Notes under the pieces: generated by a model
Seen by the model: the letters and a program-made list of their open reading frames with translations, nothing else
Told to the model about the DNA's origin: nothing
Database searches by the model: none
In this document: positions 35,760 through 44,256 of the stretch, piece by piece
How positions within the stretch are numbered: position 1 is the stretch's first letter
Layout of the letters: every line of letters starts with the position of its first letter
Source: Rhodanobacter thiooxydans
Lineage (GTDB): Bacteria > Pseudomonadota > Gammaproteobacteria > Xanthomonadales > Rhodanobacteraceae
Direction: 5' to 3'
Assembly (NCBI RefSeq): GCF_030291135.1
Contig: NZ_CP127409.1
Location: 2,480,001-2,544,000 of the forward strand
DNA length: 64,000 nt
Program-made: the position numbers and the translations under genes

Positions 35760-35864
35760 GGGATTCGGGAGTGGGGAATGGGGAATGGGAAGAGCGGCTC
35801 ACGGCGAAGTTGCGACGCCTTTGTTTTTTGTTCTGCCTATTCACCATGCCTGCTCCCGATTCCC
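35760..35864. repeat. Intergenic imperfect inverted repeat between flhA and flhF
   Basis: GGGATTCGGGAG (35760-35771) and CTCCCGATTCCC (35853-35864) pair at 11 of 12 positions. The left arm continues into a purine run of GGGAATGG-type units. The arms enclose about 80 bp with a T-rich stretch. It resembles short dispersed repeats found between genes in Xanthomonadales. No gene is seen in the gap. Confidence 0.5.
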
Positions 35865-35870
35865 GGCTTC

Positions 35871-37964
35871 TCATCGCCCCAAGGCCTGCACCAGTCGCAC
35901 CCGACGGTTGTCGGGCACTTCGTTGTAAGCGAGTACGTGCAGGTTTTGTGCCACGTGGCGGGTGAAGCGTGCGAGCCACGGCCGCAACAGCGGCGCAACC
36001 AGCAAAACCGCGGGCTCACCGCTCAATTCCTGGCGCCGCGCGGCGTCGGCCACGCTCTGCTGCAGGCGGTCGGCCAGGCCCGGTTCCACCGCAGCTCCGG
36101 CCACGCCGCCACCGCCGGACAGCGAGCCGAGCAGGATCTGTTCGAGCTCCGGCGCCAGCGTGATCACCGGCACCTCGGTGCCCAGCCCGGTGATCTCCTG
36201 CACGATCTGCCGGCCCAGGGCCACGCGCACGGCGGCGGTCAGAACGCCGGGATCCTGACTCTGCCCCGCATGCTCCGCCAATGATTCGACGATGCTGCGC
36301 ATGTTGCGGATCGGCACCCGCTCGGCCAGCAGGTTCTGCAGCACCTTGACCACCACGCCCAGCGCCATACGCTTGGGCACCAGGTCCTCGACCAGCTTCG
36401 GCGCGTTGGCGGCGAGGCGGTCCAGCAGCTGCTGCACGTCCTGGTGGCTGAGCAATTCGTGCGCGTGGCCCTGCAGGATGTGCGACAGGTGCGTGGCGAT
36501 CACCGTGGCCGGGTCGACCACGGTGTAGCCGTAGCTCTGCGCCAGTTCGCGCTGGCCGCTCTCGATCCACACCGCTTCCAGGCCGAACGCCGGGTCCTGC
36601 GTGGCAATGCCCTGCAGCGTGCCGTGCACCTGGCCGGGATTGATCGCCATCAGGCGCTCGTTGTGCACCTCGGCCTCGCCCATCGGCACGCCCATCAGGG
36701 TGATCCGGTAGGTGTTCGGACCGAGGTCCAGGTTGTCGCGGATATGCACTGCCGGCACCAGGAAGCCGAGCTCCTGCGACAGCTTGCGGCGCACCGACTT
36801 GATCCGCCCCATCAGCTCGCCGCCCTGGTGCACGTCGACCAGCGGGATCAGCCGGTAGCCCACTTCCAGGCCTAGCGGATCGACGCTGGCCACGTCCTCC
36901 CAGCCCAGCTCCAGACGCTCGGCCGGCGCGGTGGCGACCGGTTTCTCGGCGACCGACTCGGCCAGCCTGGCGCGGGTCTCGCGCTCGCGCTTCAGGAGCA
37001 GCCACGCCACCCCACCGCAACTGGCACCGAGCAGCAGGAACGCCACGTTCGGCATGCCGGGGATCACGCCCATCACGATCAGCACTGCTGCCGCCACGCC
37101 GAGCGCACGCGGCTGGCCGAACACCTGGCCGATCACCTGCTTGCCCATGTCCTGCGATTTGGACACGCGGGTGACGATGATCGCCGCGGCGATCGACAGC
37201 ATCAGTGCCGGCACCTGCGCCACCAGGCCATCGCCGATGGTCAGCAGGGTGTAGGTCTTGGCCGCCTCGCTGGCGGACAGGCCGTGCTGCATCACGCCGA
37301 CGAAGAAGCCACCGACGATGTTGATGAACAGGATCAGGATGCCGGCGGTGGCGTCGCCACGCACGAATTTCGAGGCACCGTCCATCGAGCCGTAGAAGTC
37401 CGCCTCCTCGCGCACTTCCTGGCGACGCTCGCGGGCCTGCTCCTGGGTCAGCAGGCCGGCGTTGAGGTCGGCGTCGATCGCCATCTGCTTGCCCGGCATC
37501 GCATCCAGGGTGAAGCGCGCGGTCACTTCCGACACGCGGGTGGCGCCCTTGGTGATCACCACGAAGTTGATCACCACGATGATCGCGAACACCACCAGGC
37601 CCACCGCGAAGTTGCCGCCGATGACGAACTCGCCGAACGCCTCGATCACCTTGCCGGCGGCGCCGGGGCCGTCGTGCCCGTGCAGCAGCACCACGCGGGT
37701 CGAGGCGATGTTCAGCGCCAGCCGCAGCAGGGTCGCCATCAGTACCACGGTGGGGAACGCGGCGAACTCCAGCGGCCGCATCACGTAGACCACCGCTAAG
37801 AGGATCACCAGCGACAGCGCGATGTTGAAGCTGAACAACATGTCGAGCAAGAACGGCGGCAGCGGCAACATCAGCATCGCCAGCATCACCAGCATCATCA
37901 CCGGCGCGCCAATACCCCGTCGCGCCAGGTGCTTGAAGTTGCCTAGTACATCTGCACCCGTCAT
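35871..37964 (-). CDS. flhA: Flagellar export gate protein FlhA
   Basis: A 697-aa core protein of the flagellar type III export gate. Eight transmembrane helices (about 1-320) include MRPLEFAAFPTVVLMATLLRLALNIASTR and the FHIPEP-like cytoplasmic loop region GFYGSMDGASKFVRGDATAGI. The large C-terminal cytoplasmic domain (about 340-697) docks substrates and chaperones. Length is normal (about 690-700 aa). 15 bp after flhB. Confidence 0.97.
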   Translation of the reverse strand: MTGADVLGNFKHLARRGIGAPVMMLVMLAMLMLPLPPFLLDMLFSFNIALSLVILLAVVYVMRPLEFAAFPTVVLMATLLRLALNIASTRVVLLHGHDGPGAAGKVIEAFGEFVIGGNFAVGLVVFAIIVVINFVVITKGATRVSEVTARFTLDAMPGKQMAIDADLNAGLLTQEQARERRQEVREEADFYGSMDGASKFVRGDATAGILILFINIVGGFFVGVMQHGLSASEAAKTYTLLTIGDGLVAQVPALMLSIAAAIIVTRVSKSQDMGKQVIGQVFGQPRALGVAAAVLIVMGVIPGMPNVAFLLLGASCGGVAWLLLKRERETRARLAESVAEKPVATAPAERLELGWEDVASVDPLGLEVGYRLIPLVDVHQGGELMGRIKSVRRKLSQELGFLVPAVHIRDNLDLGPNTYRITLMGVPMGEAEVHNERLMAINPGQVHGTLQGIATQDPAFGLEAVWIESGQRELAQSYGYTVVDPATVIATHLSHILQGHAHELLSHQDVQQLLDRLAANAPKLVEDLVPKRMALGVVVKVLQNLLAERVPIRNMRSIVESLAEHAGQSQDPGVLTAAVRVALGRQIVQEITGLGTEVPVITLAPELEQILLGSLSGGGGVAGAAVEPGLADRLQQSVADAARRQELSGEPAVLLVAPLLRPWLARFTRHVAQNLHVLAYNEVPDNRRVRLVQALGR

Positions 37965-37979
37965 GGATTTGACTCGTGG

Positions 37980-39116
37980 TTATTCGCGGTAAGGCCCCAT
38001 CAGGTCGGGATCGACCTCGGGGGTTGGCGCTGCCGGTGGTGTCTCGCCCTGCGCCGCGGCTTGCTTCAGCTGGTACACGTAGGCCAGGACCTGGGCCACC
38101 GCCACGTACAGCGCGGCGGGGATTTCCCGACCCAGTTCAGTGGTTGCATACAAGGCGCGTGCCAACGGCGGCGCCTCCACCAGCGGGATGCGATGCGAGC
38201 CCGCCACCAGGCGGATCTGCGCGGCCAGCACGTCGACGCCCTTGGCAATCACCCGCGGTGCGCCCATGCGGCCGTCGTCGTAGCGCAGGGCCACGGCGAA
38301 GTGGGTCGGGTTGACCACCACCACGTCAGCCCGGGGCAGCTCTTCCATCATGCGGCGGCGCGCCTGTGCCTGCTGCACCTGGCGAATGCGCCCCTTCATC
38401 TCGGGGTTGCCCTCGCTCTCCTTCATCTCGTCCTTGATCTCCTGCCGGGTCATGCGCAGGTTTTTCGCGTGGTCGAACTTCTGGTAGAGGGCATCGATGC
38501 CGCCGATCAGCGCCAGCATCGAGCCGAACCACAGCGCGGCGCGGCCGAGCAGGCCGATCGACTGCACGATTCCGGCCATCACCGAGCCGCGCCCGGTGGC
38601 CTGCAACTCGCCCTGCCAGTGCCGCAGCAGCAGGGCCAGCACCGCGCCGATGAAGAGCAGCTTCAACAGCGCCTTGCCCAGCTCGACCAGGCCACGCATC
38701 GCGAAAATCTTGCCCAGTCCCTTGATAGGATCGAGTCGCTCGAACTTCGGCTGCAGCGCCTGTGCGCTGAAGTTCAGCCCGCCCAGCAGCAACGGCGCGG
38801 CCAGCGTGGCCAGCATCGTCGCCACCGCCACCGGTGCGAACAGGTCGAGCGCCTCGCGCAACGCCGCATGCAGCGTGCGTCCCGGCAAGGCGTCGGAAAA
38901 CAGCGCCTCGCGCGAATACCCAAGGCCCAGCGAGAAGATTCGCCGCGCATGCAGGAACGCACTCTCGCCGCTGTTCAGCAGTGCCGCCACGCCGGCCAGC
39001 ACCACCAGCGCGCCGGACAGGTCGCGCGATCGCGGAACCTCGCCTTTCTCGCGCGATTCGCGCAGCTTTTTTTCGGTAGGTTGTTCGGTTTTTTCCTGGT
39101 CGCTGTCGTCCGACAT
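37980..39116 (-). CDS. flhB: Flagellar export switch protein FlhB
   Basis: A 378-aa export-gate protein that switches substrate specificity from rod/hook to filament. Four transmembrane helices lie in the first 210 residues. The autocleavage motif NPTH is at 269-272 in VVVNPTHFAVAL. The hydrophilic N-terminus SDDSDQEKTEQPTEKKLRESREKGEVPRS is typical. Start ATG 39116 is 5 bp after fliR. Confidence 0.97.
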   Translation of the reverse strand: MSDDSDQEKTEQPTEKKLRESREKGEVPRSRDLSGALVVLAGVAALLNSGESAFLHARRIFSLGLGYSREALFSDALPGRTLHAALREALDLFAPVAVATMLATLAAPLLLGGLNFSAQALQPKFERLDPIKGLGKIFAMRGLVELGKALLKLLFIGAVLALLLRHWQGELQATGRGSVMAGIVQSIGLLGRAALWFGSMLALIGGIDALYQKFDHAKNLRMTRQEIKDEMKESEGNPEMKGRIRQVQQAQARRRMMEELPRADVVVVNPTHFAVALRYDDGRMGAPRVIAKGVDVLAAQIRLVAGSHRIPLVEAPPLARALYATTELGREIPAALYVAVAQVLAYVYQLKQAAAQGETPPAAPTPEVDPDLMGPYRE

Positions 39117-39121
39117 TGCCG

Positions 39122-39892
39122 TCAGCTCCCCAGCAGGTTGCGCATCAGCGACCAGGCGTCATCCTGCAGCGCCTCGAACGCACCCGGCAGGCTGCGCAGT
39201 GACAGCCACAAGGCGATGAATCCCAGCGACACCGTGATCGGGAAGCCCACCGCGAACAGGTTCATCGATGGTGCCGCGCGGCTGATCGCGGCAAAGCCGA
39301 TGTTCACCACCAACAACGAGGTCATCGCCGGCAGGGCGACGCGCACGGCGCCGGAGAACAGCTCCGCCGCGAAGCCGACCACCGCGTGCAGGCCGTTGGT
39401 GTCGATCGCCGGCACGCCGGGCGGCAGGCTGCGGAAGCTGTCCGCAAGCAGCGCGATCAGGCGCAAATGGCCGTCCATCGCCAGGAACAGCAAGGTCACC
39501 AGCAGCAGGTAGAACTGGCTCAGCACGTTCGAACTGCCGCCGGCATGCGGATTGACCACCTCGGCGAAGCCCAGGCTCATGCTCTGCCCCACCAGTTCGC
39601 CGCCGAACGACACCGCCTCGAACACCAGCTTCAGCACGAAGCCCACCGCCGCGCCGATCAGCACCTGCCCGGCCATCGTCGCCACGCCGTCGCCGCTGAG
39701 CGGGTCGATCGTCACCGGCGCCAGCGGCGCCAGCACCAGCGACAGCACCACCACCACGCCGATGCGAATGCGTGCCGACACCACCGTCGCACTGAACACC
39801 GGCGCCACCAGGCACAGCCCGCTCACCCTGCCGACCGCCCAGAACAGGCTGCCCAGCCACAGCGGCAACTGCGCCAGGTCCAGCGCCGTCAT
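39122..39892 (-). CDS. fliR: Flagellar export gate protein FliR
   Basis: A 256-aa inner-membrane protein with about six transmembrane helices, forming the export gate with FliP and FliQ. PVFSATVVSARIRIGVVVVLSLVLAP, GELVGQSMSLGFAEVVNPHAGGSSNVLSQFY and FPITVSLGFIALWLSL are family landmarks. Start MTALDLAQLP overlaps the fliQ stop (ATGA); the frame is open further upstream antisense to nothing recognisable. Confidence 0.96.
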   Translation of the reverse strand: MTALDLAQLPLWLGSLFWAVGRVSGLCLVAPVFSATVVSARIRIGVVVVLSLVLAPLAPVTIDPLSGDGVATMAGQVLIGAAVGFVLKLVFEAVSFGGELVGQSMSLGFAEVVNPHAGGSSNVLSQFYLLLVTLLFLAMDGHLRLIALLADSFRSLPPGVPAIDTNGLHAVVGFAAELFSGAVRVALPAMTSLLVVNIGFAAISRAAPSMNLFAVGFPITVSLGFIALWLSLRSLPGAFEALQDDAWSLMRNLLGS

Positions 39893-40158
39893 CTGACCGC
39901 GCCCGGCAGGCTCTCGATCAGCTGCGCGGTGTACTGCACCAGCAGGCGCAACATCCACGGCCCGGCGATCAGCGCCACCAGCGCCATCGCGATCAGCTTG
40001 GGGATGAAGCTCAGGGTCATCTCGTTGATCTGCGTGGCGGCCTGGATCACGCCCACCAGCAGGCCCACTGCCAGCGCGGTGAGCAGCAACGGCGCGGCCA
40101 CCAGCATCGCCACGTACAGCGCGTGCTGGCCGATTTCCATGATGGATTCGGGGGTCAT
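39889..40158 (-). CDS. fliQ: Flagellar export gate protein FliQ
   Basis: An 89-aa protein with two transmembrane helices (about 17-40 and 52-75) and the motif GLLVGVIQAATQINEMTLSFIPKL. Forms the export gate with FliP and FliR. It is separated from fliP by 814 bp containing a large repeat element, although these genes normally overlap or abut. Confidence 0.96.
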   Translation of the reverse strand: MTPESIMEIGQHALYVAMLVAAPLLLTALAVGLLVGVIQAATQINEMTLSFIPKLIAMALVALIAGPWMLRLLVQYTAQLIESLPGAVR

Positions 40159-40230
40159 GCGCGGGCTCCGGTGGCGTGCTTTGCCGCAGCAGTGGCGAAG
40201 GTCGTACGCGATGCTCTTGCTGCATTCAAA

Positions 40231-40910
40231 GCGAAGAGCTTTCGTCTGCCTTCGGCAGCCGAGTTACTTCTCTTTTGCTTGTCCAAAAGAGAAGTAACCA
40301 AGAGAAAACGACACCCCGCTTGGCGCTTGCCGGGCTCCTGCCCGGCAAGTCCGTGAGCCAGGGCCGGGCTTTTCGAGCGGGCATCCTGCCCGCGCGAAAA
40401 GGCGTTGCCATCCATGGCAGCGCCCGCTGCGCGGCCTGTCGTCCCCGTCTCACCGCCGCGCAAGGGACCCCGGGTAGAGCAGCGGGCCTTCCTGGCCCGC
40501 ACTCGGTGATAAAGCTGTGAAGCGAAAGCATAAACGGCAAAGCGGAGTCCCACACTGCTGCTGCCTTGCTGCGGTTGTTGCCTTGGCTGCTGCTCTGGCT
40601 GTTGCTTTGGCCCTTCTGAAGAGTGCGGGCCACGATGGCCCGCTGCTCTACCCGGGGCCCCTCTGCAGCGGCGGGCGGGCGAAGGAAAGCCCGCAGGGTG
40701 GTCGGCAGGGATGCCGGCCAGTTTGGCGTCAGGGCAGGATGCCCTGTCGACAAACCCCGTAGCCCGCACGCGAACTTTCCGGGCAGGATGCCCGGAAAGC
40801 GCGTAAGCGGGGTGGCTTTTCTCTTTGGTTACTTTCTCTTTGGCCACGCAAAGAGAAAGTAACTCGGCTGCCGTAGGCAGACGAAAGCTCTTGCTCTGAA
40901 AGCTCTTCGC
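40231..40910. repeat. Long-inverted-repeat element inserted between fliP and fliQ
   Basis: The whole 814-bp gap between fliQ and fliP lacks a credible gene and is dominated by two arms, 40231-40504 and 40621-40910, that are imperfect reverse complements of each other. Each arm holds the same small palindrome: a 15-bp stem GTTACTTCTCTTTTG at 40263-40298 and GTTACTTTCTCTTTG at 40828-40863. Further GC-rich hairpins (for example CTTGCCGGG/CCCGGCAAG near 40327) are present. The 116-bp centre is rich in CTG/GCTG-type runs. Translated frames (273, 175, 114 aa) are compositionally odd and mirror each other across strands, as expected from an inverted repeat. I recall similar peptides annotated as hypothetical proteins in Xanthomonadales, which suggests a dispersed MITE-like element. 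Confidence 0.85.
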
Positions 40911-40972
40911 TCCGAATACGGGGAGAAGCGAGAGCATCGCCCGCAAGCAGGCTCCTACGGAGATGCGGGCAT

Positions 40973-41722
40973 TCACGTGTAGAAGCTCCCGGCCAGGGTT
41001 CCCAGCAGCAGCGTCCAGCCGTCCACCAGCACGAACAGCATGATCTTGAACGGCAGCGAGATGATCATCGGCGAGACCATCATCATGCCCATCGACATCA
41101 GCACGCTGGCCACCACCAGGTCGATGATCAGGAACGGGATGAACAGCAGGAAGCCCATCTGGAACGCGGTCTTCAGCTCGCTGGTGAGGAACGCCGGCAT
41201 CGCCACCTTGAACGGCACGTCGGCCTTGCTCGCATAGGGCTTTTCACCGGCCAGCCGGGTGAACAGCGCCAGGTCCGCTTCGCGCGTCTGGTCGAGCATG
41301 AAGTGCTTGAACGGCGCCGACGCCGCCGGCAGCGCCTGCTCGGCGGCAAGCTGGCCGTCCATGTACGGCTTCACGCCGTCGGCGTAGGACTTGTTCAGCA
41401 CCGGCGACATCACGAACAGGGTGAGAAACAGCGCCAGCCCCAGCAGCACCTGGTTCGGCGGGGTCGATTGCGTGCCCAGCGCCTGGCGCAGGAAACCGAG
41501 CACGATGATGATGCGGGTGAACGAGGTCATCATCAGCGCGATCGCCGGCAGCAGCGTCAACGCCGTCATCAGCGCCAGCACCTGCAGCGACAGCGTCCAG
41601 CTCTGCCCGCCGCCGGGCACGTTCTGCACGTTGACCAGCGGAATACCCGGCGGTGGCGCCGCCAGCGCCGCCAGCGGCAACAGCAGCAGCGACGCGACGA
41701 CGATCCAGCGCCACGCCCTCAT
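40973..41722 (-). CDS. fliP: Flagellar export gate protein FliP
   Basis: A 249-aa gate protein with a cleavable signal peptide (1-21) and four transmembrane helices. FliP signatures are [35 protein letters not shown] (pieces, about 67-101), PFKHFML, and [28 protein letters not shown] near 195-222. The start overlaps the fliO stop by 4 bp. The ATG-to-stop length is normal, so the downstream element has not damaged the gene. Confidence 0.97.
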   Translation of the reverse strand: MRAWRWIVVASLLLLPLAALAAPPPGIPLVNVQNVPGGGQSWTLSLQVLALMTALTLLPAIALMMTSFTRIIIVLGFLRQALGTQSTPPNQVLLGLALFLTLFVMSPVLNKSYADGVKPYMDGQLAAEQALPAASAPFKHFMLDQTREADLALFTRLAGEKPYASKADVPFKVAMPAFLTSELKTAFQMGFLLFIPFLIIDLVVASVLMSMGMMMVSPMIISLPFKIMLFVLVDGWTLLLGTLAGSFYT

Positions 41723-42111
41723 GCGCTGCGCTTCCAGCGTGCCAGCAGCTCGCCGAACGCGGGCAGCGGCGGAGCGGCAGGTTGTTCGATCGCGACGGGC
41801 TCGGCCGCTGCACCATCGTAGACGTGCAGCGTGCGCATGCCGCCCGGCCCCATGCCGATCAGCAGACGCTTGCCGTCGGCATCGAGCAGCAGCAGCCGCT
41901 CGCGCGCGCCCACCGCGAACGTTTCCACGCAGCGGATGCGCCGCCCGGCCACGCCATGGCGACGCTGCATCCGCCGGGTCAGCCAGCCGGCGGCCAGGAT
42001 CAGGCCGATGATGCCGAGCAGGCTCAGCACCACGCGCACCAGTTCGCCGGCCGCATTGAATTCCGGCGTGGCCGCCGGCGCAACGGCGAGCATGAGGGCC
42101 AGGGTGCCCAT
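41719..42111 (-). CDS. fliO: Flagellar biosynthesis protein FliO
   Basis: A 130-aa small membrane protein that helps assemble the FliP gate. The N-terminal hydrophobic segment (1-15) and a transmembrane helix (about 26-45) are followed by a short basic region ([11 protein letters not shown]) and the cytoplasmic domain [28 protein letters not shown]. Its start overlaps the fliN stop by one base (TGATG). Confidence 0.92.
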   Translation of the reverse strand: MGTLALMLAVAPAATPEFNAAGELVRVVLSLLGIIGLILAAGWLTRRMQRRHGVAGRRIRCVETFAVGARERLLLLDADGKRLLIGMGPGGMRTLHVYDGAAAEPVAIEQPAAPPLPAFGELLARWKRSA

Positions 42112-42458
42112 CAGCGCAGCTTGCGCACGCGTTCGGCCGGACTGATCACGTCGGTCAGGCGGATGCCGAACTTCTCGTTGATCACCACCACCTCGCCGTG
42201 CGCCACCAGGGTGCCGTTGACGAACACGTCCAGCGGCTCGCCGGCGGCGCGGTCCAGCTCCACCACCGAGCCCTGGTTCAGCTGCAGCAGGTTGCGGATG
42301 CTGATGCGGGTGCGCCCGACTTCCATCGCCAGGGTCACCGGCACATCCAGGATCATGTCGAGGTTGACGTCGCCGCTGCCGGCGGCGAGGCCGTGCAGCG
42401 AATCGAACTCGACGCGCTCGCCGGCGGTGGCGGACAAGGTTTCAGCGGACTGGTTCAT
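42111..42458 (-). CDS. fliN: Flagellar motor switch protein FliN
   Basis: A 115-aa C-ring protein. The SpoA domain runs from [38 protein letters not shown] (pieces, about 32-70) to [19 protein letters not shown]. It binds FliM and FliH for switching and export docking. Coupled by overlap to fliM (4 bp) and fliO (1 bp). Confidence 0.97.
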   Translation of the reverse strand: MNQSAETLSATAGERVEFDSLHGLAAGSGDVNLDMILDVPVTLAMEVGRTRISIRNLLQLNQGSVVELDRAAGEPLDVFVNGTLVAHGEVVVINEKFGIRLTDVISPAERVRKLR

Positions 42459-43471
42459 GCGGGGGTCTTCTCTTTGAAGTTGTCGCCGGCCGCGCGCTTC
42501 TCGCGGCGCCCGGCCTGGGCATGGAAACGCACGGCGTTGCGGCCGCCGGACTGGCCGTAGTGGCCTCGGAACACCGGCACGTCCTCGGCGTAGACGGTGG
42601 CCAGCTCCGGCAACTGCACCGGGATCACGTCGCCCGGGCGCAGGTGCAGGAACTCGCCGAGGCTCAGCTGCAGGTCGAGCAGCAGCGAGCTGAGGCCCAC
42701 CTCCGCGTCGAACACCTCCTCCTGCAGCATCTCCGCCCAGCGGTCATCGCGGTCGGCGCGGTCGCTCTGCACGCCGGCGTCGAGCAGGGTGCGGATCGGC
42801 TCGACCATCGCGTACGGCAGGCTCAGGTGGATCTCGCCGCCGCCGCCGTCGAGTTCGACATGGAAGCGCGACACCACCACCGTCTCGGTCGGGCTGACGA
42901 TGTTGGCGAACTGCGGGTTGATCTCGGAGTTCTGGTACTCGAACTGCAGGCCCAGCACCGGCGCCCACGCCTCGGTCATCGCGCCGAACAGTTCCTCCAG
43001 CATGATCTGGATCACGCGGTTCTCGGTGGCGGTGAAGTCGCGCCCTTCGATGCGCGCGTGGAAGCGCCCGTCGCCGCCGAAGAAGTTGTCGATCACGGTG
43101 AACACCAGGCGCGGCTCGAACACCACCAGCGCAGTGCCGCGCAGCGGCTTGATGCGCACCAGGTTCAGGTTGCTCGGCACCGCCAGGCTGTGCACGTACT
43201 CGGCGAACTTGACCATCTTCACGCCCAGCACCGAGACCTCGCAGGTCTTGCGCAGCACGTTGAACACGCCCAGCCGGAAGAACCGCGCAAAGCGTTCGTT
43301 GACCATTTCCAGCGTGGGCAATCGCCCGCGCACGATGCGGTCCTGCTGGGTGAAGTCGTACGCGATCACCGCATCGACCGGCGGCGGCTCGTCGCCGCCG
43401 GTGGCTACCGCGCCGCCGCTGACGCCGTCCAGCAGCGCATCGATCTCGTCCTGGGAAAGCAGATCGCTCAT
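42455..43471 (-). CDS. fliM: Flagellar motor switch protein FliM
   Basis: A 338-aa C-ring protein. The N-terminal CheY-P docking peptide LSQDEIDALLDGV is intact (residues 4-16). The middle domain binds FliG (LRGTALVVFEPRLVFTVIDNFFGGDGRFHARIEGRDFT in pieces). The C-terminal SpoA domain includes LSLGEFLHLRPGDVIPVQLPE. Length is normal. Followed by fliN, preceded by fliL with 16 bp. Confidence 0.97.
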   Translation of the reverse strand: MSDLLSQDEIDALLDGVSGGAVATGGDEPPPVDAVIAYDFTQQDRIVRGRLPTLEMVNERFARFFRLGVFNVLRKTCEVSVLGVKMVKFAEYVHSLAVPSNLNLVRIKPLRGTALVVFEPRLVFTVIDNFFGGDGRFHARIEGRDFTATENRVIQIMLEELFGAMTEAWAPVLGLQFEYQNSEINPQFANIVSPTETVVVSRFHVELDGGGGEIHLSLPYAMVEPIRTLLDAGVQSDRADRDDRWAEMLQEEVFDAEVGLSSLLLDLQLSLGEFLHLRPGDVIPVQLPELATVYAEDVPVFRGHYGQSGGRNAVRFHAQAGRREKRAAGDNFKEKTPA

Positions 43472-43487
43472 GCCTGCGGCCTCTTCG

Positions 43488-43988
43488 TCACTGCATCACG
43501 AAACTGGTGAAGTACAGCGCGTCGACGCCGGGCCGGCCGAGCCGCGCCTTGACGATCTTGCGCACGGCGGTCAGCGCATCGGCCTGCAGCTTCTGGCGTC
43601 CGGCGGCATCGCCGATGATCGCGAAGTCCTGGTTGCTGAACAGCGCCACCAACGCGTCGCGGATCACCGGGTCGGCCGCCTTGGCCACCTCGATCGCCGC
43701 GGGGTCGTGCGACATCAGGGTAACCCCGACCTGCAGGTAGCGCAGCGATTCGGCGTCGCGGAAATTCACCACGAAGGCCGGGTCCAGCGGCAGGTAGAGT
43801 TCGGCCTGGGCCATCTTCGGCGTCGACTTGCCGGCCTTGCCCGGCACGGACTGGCGCGACTGCCATGCATAGCCGCCGATGCCCAGCGCCAGCAGCAACA
43901 CCACCGACACCGCGATCACCAGCGGCTTGCGGCTCTTGCGCTCGGGCGTGGCATCGGCCACCTCGCCAGCTTGTTCCTCGTCGACCAT
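43488..43988 (-). CDS. fliL: Flagellar basal body-associated protein FliL
   Basis: A 166-aa inner-membrane protein that supports stator function. A single transmembrane helix (about 22-41) is followed by a periplasmic domain (YLPLDPAFVVNFRDAESLRYLQVGVTL and ARLGRPGVDALYFTSFVMQ). The ATG at 43988 (MVDEEQAGEVAD) was chosen because GAGG lies five bases upstream; an earlier in-frame ATG exists 33 bp upstream. First gene of fliLMNOPQR-flhBA behind a sigma-54 promoter. Confidence 0.93.
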   Translation of the reverse strand: MVDEEQAGEVADATPERKSRKPLVIAVSVVLLLALGIGGYAWQSRQSVPGKAGKSTPKMAQAELYLPLDPAFVVNFRDAESLRYLQVGVTLMSHDPAAIEVAKAADPVIRDALVALFSNQDFAIIGDAAGRQKLQADALTAVRKIVKARLGRPGVDALYFTSFVMQ

Positions 43989-44048
43989 GAAAACCTCGAT
44001 CTGCAGATAGTTGAAAGGCATGTGCAGTGCACGTGCCTTGCATCAAAA

Positions 44049-44063
44049 GCAAACCACGTGCCA
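44049..44063 (-). promoter_or_regulatory. Sigma-54 promoter for the fliL operon
   Basis: Minus strand TGGCACG-TGGT-TTGC, a full match to TGGCACG-N4-TTGC with the -24 GG and -12 GC in register, 61 bp before the fliL ATG. Probably activated by FleQ. The rest of the 268-bp fliK-fliL gap shows no gene. Confidence 0.88.
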
Positions 44064-44256
44064 TCAGCGGAAAGTGTTGCCCCAGCTGGTTCCGCGGCGG
44101 ATGCGCCACGCACGCGGCGCTTTCTTGACGCCCGCCGGTGCATCGACGCGACGCGATCACGGCGGGCCGCTCCGCACGCGACAATCCGCTGGCCGGCGCC
44201 GCGGCGAAGCCACCGCGCGGGCGTCAGGCTGGTGCAGGGAACCGGGGCGAACGGAC

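Noticed and set aside
40155-40976. Open frames of 273, 175 and 114 aa in the fliP-fliQ gap
   Set aside because: They lie inside a long inverted repeat, mirror each other on opposite strands, have odd composition and no recognisable start signals, so they are by-products of the element.
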